From: Nitrospira sp. KM1
GTDB lineage: Bacteria; Nitrospirota; Nitrospiria; Nitrospirales; Nitrospiraceae
Assembly: GCF_011405515.1 (NCBI RefSeq)
Contig: NZ_AP022671.1
Coordinates: 868,001 to 932,000 of the forward strand
DNA length: 64,000 bases
Direction of reading: 5' to 3'
In this document: positions 61,804 to 64,000 of the stretch, piece by piece
Position numbering within the stretch: the stretch's first letter is position 1
Layout: every line of letters starts with the position of its first letter
Notes under the pieces: model-generated
Told to the model about the DNA's origin: nothing
Databases searched by the model: none
What the model saw: only the letters and a program-made list of their open reading frames with translations
Made by a program: the position numbers and the translations under genes

Positions 61804-62727
61804 GTGAAGGAGATTTTTATTGGAAGCAGCAAGGAAGGACTTGAGCAGGCCATGCAGGTGGCTGACATCTTCTCGGGCGCCAAAGATGTAAAGCCGCTCC
61901 TGTGGACTGAGGTCTTCAAGCTCGGCGACATCACCTTCATGGGGATTGAAAACATCGCGAGCCGAGTCGCCGGTGCCGTGTTCCTGGCGACACCCGACGA
62001 TGAATCTGTCATTCGTGAGAGGCGCGTCTGGACGCCACGGGCGAACGTGTTGTTTGAGTACGGGTATCTCACCGCCATGCTGACTCGGAGGAGGGTTGCA
62101 CTGTGCCTGTACTCCGGCGTTGAACTACCATCGGATTTCGCGGGGCTGACCTACGTTCCAATGGGCACGTTTGAGGCAACCAAGCCCCTCGATCATCAAG
62201 CGAGCGTGAAGCTTAAGTCATGGGCAACCGAGCTCCCCACCGTTCAAACCGGATTTTCTCCGACTCGCCAGATGCACGGTTATTCAGGATTATGGCAAAC
62301 CGAGATCGTCTACCAAGTGTGGCGTCGCATCCCATTCAATGACCCAGATTACGCGGCTCTCAATGGAAAGACGATTCTGCAGATCGCACCCGATGGAGAT
62401 GGAGGTACCGGCTGCTTTTTCGGAAATTTGCAAATCCAGATTGGGAATTGCTACGCGGAGTTTGAGATCAGCGACCGAGTGATCGATGTCAAAGTATCGG
62501 GCGATGGGAGCATGAAAATCCGCAACACAGTGCAGAGTCGACAGCGCACCAGATTGGAAGGAGACCCTCCGCAGAGGGACGGATTCGAACCCGATTGGCG
62601 AGGCGCGCGGGAGATCGATTTGTTCATTCACTGTCCCCCTGACGAGCCCGGCATCCTCCGTGGACACCTCTCAAGTGAGGTTGGTGGCAACATTTACTCC
62701 AAGGCCACCGGGAAGTGGTACAGGTAG
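61804..62727 (+). CDS. TIR-like (PF10137-type) nucleotide-binding protein with an unknown C-terminal domain
   Basis: 307 residues starting with GTG. Residues 1-130 match the TIR-like family seen in CBASS/Pycsar effectors: KEIFIGSSKEGLEQAMQVAD, LLWTEVFKLGDITF, FLATPDDESV and WTPRANVLFEYGYLTAMLTR, which carries the conserved R-x-N-V-x-x-E. The Glu of LFEYG would be the NADase catalytic residue. Residues ~150-307 form a separate beta-rich domain (GYSGLWQTEIVYQVW, FGNLQIQIGNCYAEFEISDR). It may sense a ligand and trigger NAD+ loss. No cyclase is adjacent. Confidence 0.82.
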   Translation: MKEIFIGSSKEGLEQAMQVADIFSGAKDVKPLLWTEVFKLGDITFMGIENIASRVAGAVFLATPDDESVIRERRVWTPRANVLFEYGYLTAMLTRRRVALCLYSGVELPSDFAGLTYVPMGTFEATKPLDHQASVKLKSWATELPTVQTGFSPTRQMHGYSGLWQTEIVYQVWRRIPFNDPDYAALNGKTILQIAPDGDGGTGCFFGNLQIQIGNCYAEFEISDRVIDVKVSGDGSMKIRNTVQSRQRTRLEGDPPQRDGFEPDWRGAREIDLFIHCPPDEPGILRGHLSSEVGGNIYSKATGKWYR

Positions 62728-62945
62728 TTCTCGCGTTATGGACGCAGAGACTCACATTGTACCGGAACTAATAGCCGTCTCACCGCTGCGCTCCACTCGA
62801 TAGCGCGACTCAAAGAACTCTCAATTGGCATCGATTCACGCACACGCAACTGAGTCCGGGTGTACCGGGTTCGATGCTTCATGACAGACTCCACGTCACA
62901 GAGGGATGGAGAAAAAGCGGCGATGGATTTGGAAAAGGGATGCAC

Positions 62946-63196
62946 ATGCGGATTGGGATCATCGGCGCTGGGAATATGGGCGGGCCACGTGCACGCCTCC
63001 TCGTCAAGCTCGGGCATCAGTTCTCGATTGCAAACTCGAAAAGACCGGAGAGCACGAACGCATTGGCGGCCGAGATCGGCGCGACATCCGTTCAACAGTC
63101 CACGCCGCCAAAACCGGAGACATCGTCATCCTCGCAATCCCTACCAAAGCCGCCGCCGAGCTTCCGCGGCAGGGTCTGTTAGTGATGCGCCCTTAG
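62946..63196 (+). pseudogene. NADPH-dependent F420-reductase-like gene, frameshifted and truncated
   Basis: It begins MRIGIIGAGNMGGPRARLL, a Rossmann dinucleotide site, and continues to TNALAAEIGATSV. After about 63095 the matching sequence is in another frame (VHAAKTGDIVILAIPTKAAA), which ends with MRP after some 30 residues. The normal protein is about 200 residues, so the rest is missing. The end lies over the truncated 3' end of the next, oppositely read gene. Confidence 0.75.
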
Positions 63197-63429
63197 CGAA
63201 CGTACGCTTGACGACGGCCTGATACGTCTCGCCGGTGCAGATCAACCCATCGTGTGACCAGACCGGTACCCCTCTCCATTTCCACTCCTCGACCACTCCG
63301 GGATCGGCTTGCTTGATGAGGGCACGCACTCGTGCCAGCATCTCGCCGCGCCAGTCGTTCAGCTCTTTGATTCTTGCATCGATAATGCTGAGCCGGAGAT
63401 TGGTCCTGCTTCGAACCGATCTTCTTCAT
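63141..63429 (-). pseudogene. DUF1801-family gene, frameshifted and 3'-truncated
   Basis: An ATG at 63429 has AGGAG nine bases upstream and begins MKKIGSKQDQS. A frameshift near 63395 is needed to continue as IIDARIKELNDWRGEMLARV, then EEWKWRGVPVWSHDGLICTG and VVKRTFAKGASLTDP. The usual C-terminal ~40 residues are replaced by AAEARRRLW from the neighbouring fragment. The ends of the two genes meet tail to tail, as after a deletion. Confidence 0.72.
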
Positions 63430-63479
63430 GTCGTTTCTCTCCTGCACATCCTGTTGATCATCCTGCTGAGACTCCGCCT

Positions 63480-63870
63480 TTAACGCGCAATGCCTCGCCG
63501 TTTTTCGCTCTGCTGAACCAAAGGGATGAGATCCAGCGCCGGACGGATTTCCCATCGACCCATCTGAACACCAGGGTGATTCGAGATGAGCTGCACCGCG
63601 TGGTTCAAGTCCCGGGCCTCAATGGTGAGGAGTCCGCCCAAAATCTCCTTTGTTTCCGCATAGGGGCCATCGGTTATCGCGACCTTTCCCTTCTGATACC
63701 GCAGGCTCACCGCACTGTCCGGCCCTGCAGCCCATCCCCGTAGACCCAGTTCCATTGCGTTTGAGCGTATCGTCATAGGCGAAGCAGCGATCGATCATGG
63801 CGTTCTGTTCATGCGACGAAAGCTTCCCCCATTGTTCTGCGTCCAAGTATCCGAAGCAAACATACTTCAT
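63480..63870 (-). pseudogene. YciI-like (DGPF domain) gene with a frameshift
   Basis: Starts MKYVCFGYLDAEQWGKLSSH with a GAGGTGAG site and reaches DDTLKRNG. Then a -1/+1 shift near 63740 is needed to continue as [40 protein letters not shown] and [12 protein letters not shown]. The DGPYAETKE signature identifies the DGPF/YciI-like family, often found beside sigma factors. The frameshift may be real or a sequencing error. Confidence 0.75.
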
Positions 63871-63887
63871 GATCTCACCTCACTCTG

Positions 63888-64000
63888 TTATTTGGAATCG
63901 TGTGGAGGTTGCGCGGATGCCACAGCCGAGACGTTCAACCACTTGCCACAACGCTTGGCCCAGCCTGCAGTGACGAAATTCCTCATTGAAATCTCGTTCC
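63888..64000 (-). CDS. Possible 3' end of a gene cut by the window edge
   Basis: An open minus-strand frame from the window edge ends with TAA at 63888-63890, reading MRNFVTAGWAKRCGKWLNVS then AQPPHDSK. Only about 37 codons are visible, and no motif can be recognised. Presence of a gene is a guess. Confidence 0.22.
   Translation of the reverse strand, partial: NEISMRNFVTAGWAKRCGKWLNVSAVASAQPPHDSK

Noticed and set aside
62581-62600. tRNA-like GGATTCGAACCC sequence
   Set aside because: It lies inside the TIR-like coding sequence and no cloverleaf can be formed.

Overview
The window looks like chromosomal DNA of a free-living Gram-negative bacterium. It has a FadL-type outer-membrane protein, many lipoproteins and signal peptides, an AsmA-type protein, high G+C and Shine-Dalgarno starts of the AGGAG type. 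The mix of a CcmI-like cytochrome c maturation module, a thioredoxin-like 2Fe-2S ferredoxin, a Rieske protein, B12-binding radical SAM enzymes and abundant intergenic palindromes is what I would expect of Nitrospira or a close relative. That assignment is inference, since no rRNA or other marker gene lies in the window. No rRNA, tRNA or CRISPR array was found.

1-22 kb is mostly housekeeping. In order it holds a FadL-like protein coupled to a hybrid histidine kinase, a sugar nucleotidyltransferase with a PIG-L deacetylase, a siroheme-type dehydrogenase with a thiamine-binding protein, and an HNH nuclease. These are followed by Rieske and ferredoxin proteins, MoaB, a CBS protein, a zinc-type alcohol dehydrogenase, PhzF, a 2OG-Fe(II) oxygenase and an APH-like kinase. 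A block of three radical SAM proteins (two of them paralogous B12-binding enzymes) with a degenerate J-domain protein closes the section. Palindromic repeats sit almost exclusively at gene 3' ends here, and a second module with covarying stems is inserted in or near some of them.

22-24.5 kb is a scar zone. It has a RelE/ParE toxin-antitoxin pair, two small unknown genes, and a duplicated start region of a B12 radical SAM gene of which only about 20 codons survive.

24.6-29.5 kb is the most interesting part: a compact, visibly more A+T-rich six-gene operon. It encodes a HARE-HTH/Nudix-like protein, a membrane protein, a SelD-like protein lacking the catalytic Cys/Sec, an NMN adenylyltransferase-like nucleotidyltransferase, a Dam-type DNA adenine methylase, and a protein with an ADP-ribosyltransferase-like HGT motif and a Cys cluster. 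It reads as an acquired conflict or nucleotide/DNA-modification system that I cannot match to a named one.

29.5-64 kb is accessory. It contains secreted proteins and lipoproteins, two DHFR-like proteins, a CoA transferase, a YefM/RelE pair, a lipase-like operon, and three PilZ copies (one intact, one with a damaged motif, one a remnant). Further along are a YciH/SUI1 protein, a large lipoprotein with an Ig-like domain, AsmA, a Fic protein with an apparent autoregulatory leaderless promoter, a giant propeller/helical protein beside a collar-repeat secreted protein, and a TIR-like protein. The last kilobase holds three consecutive frameshifted genes.
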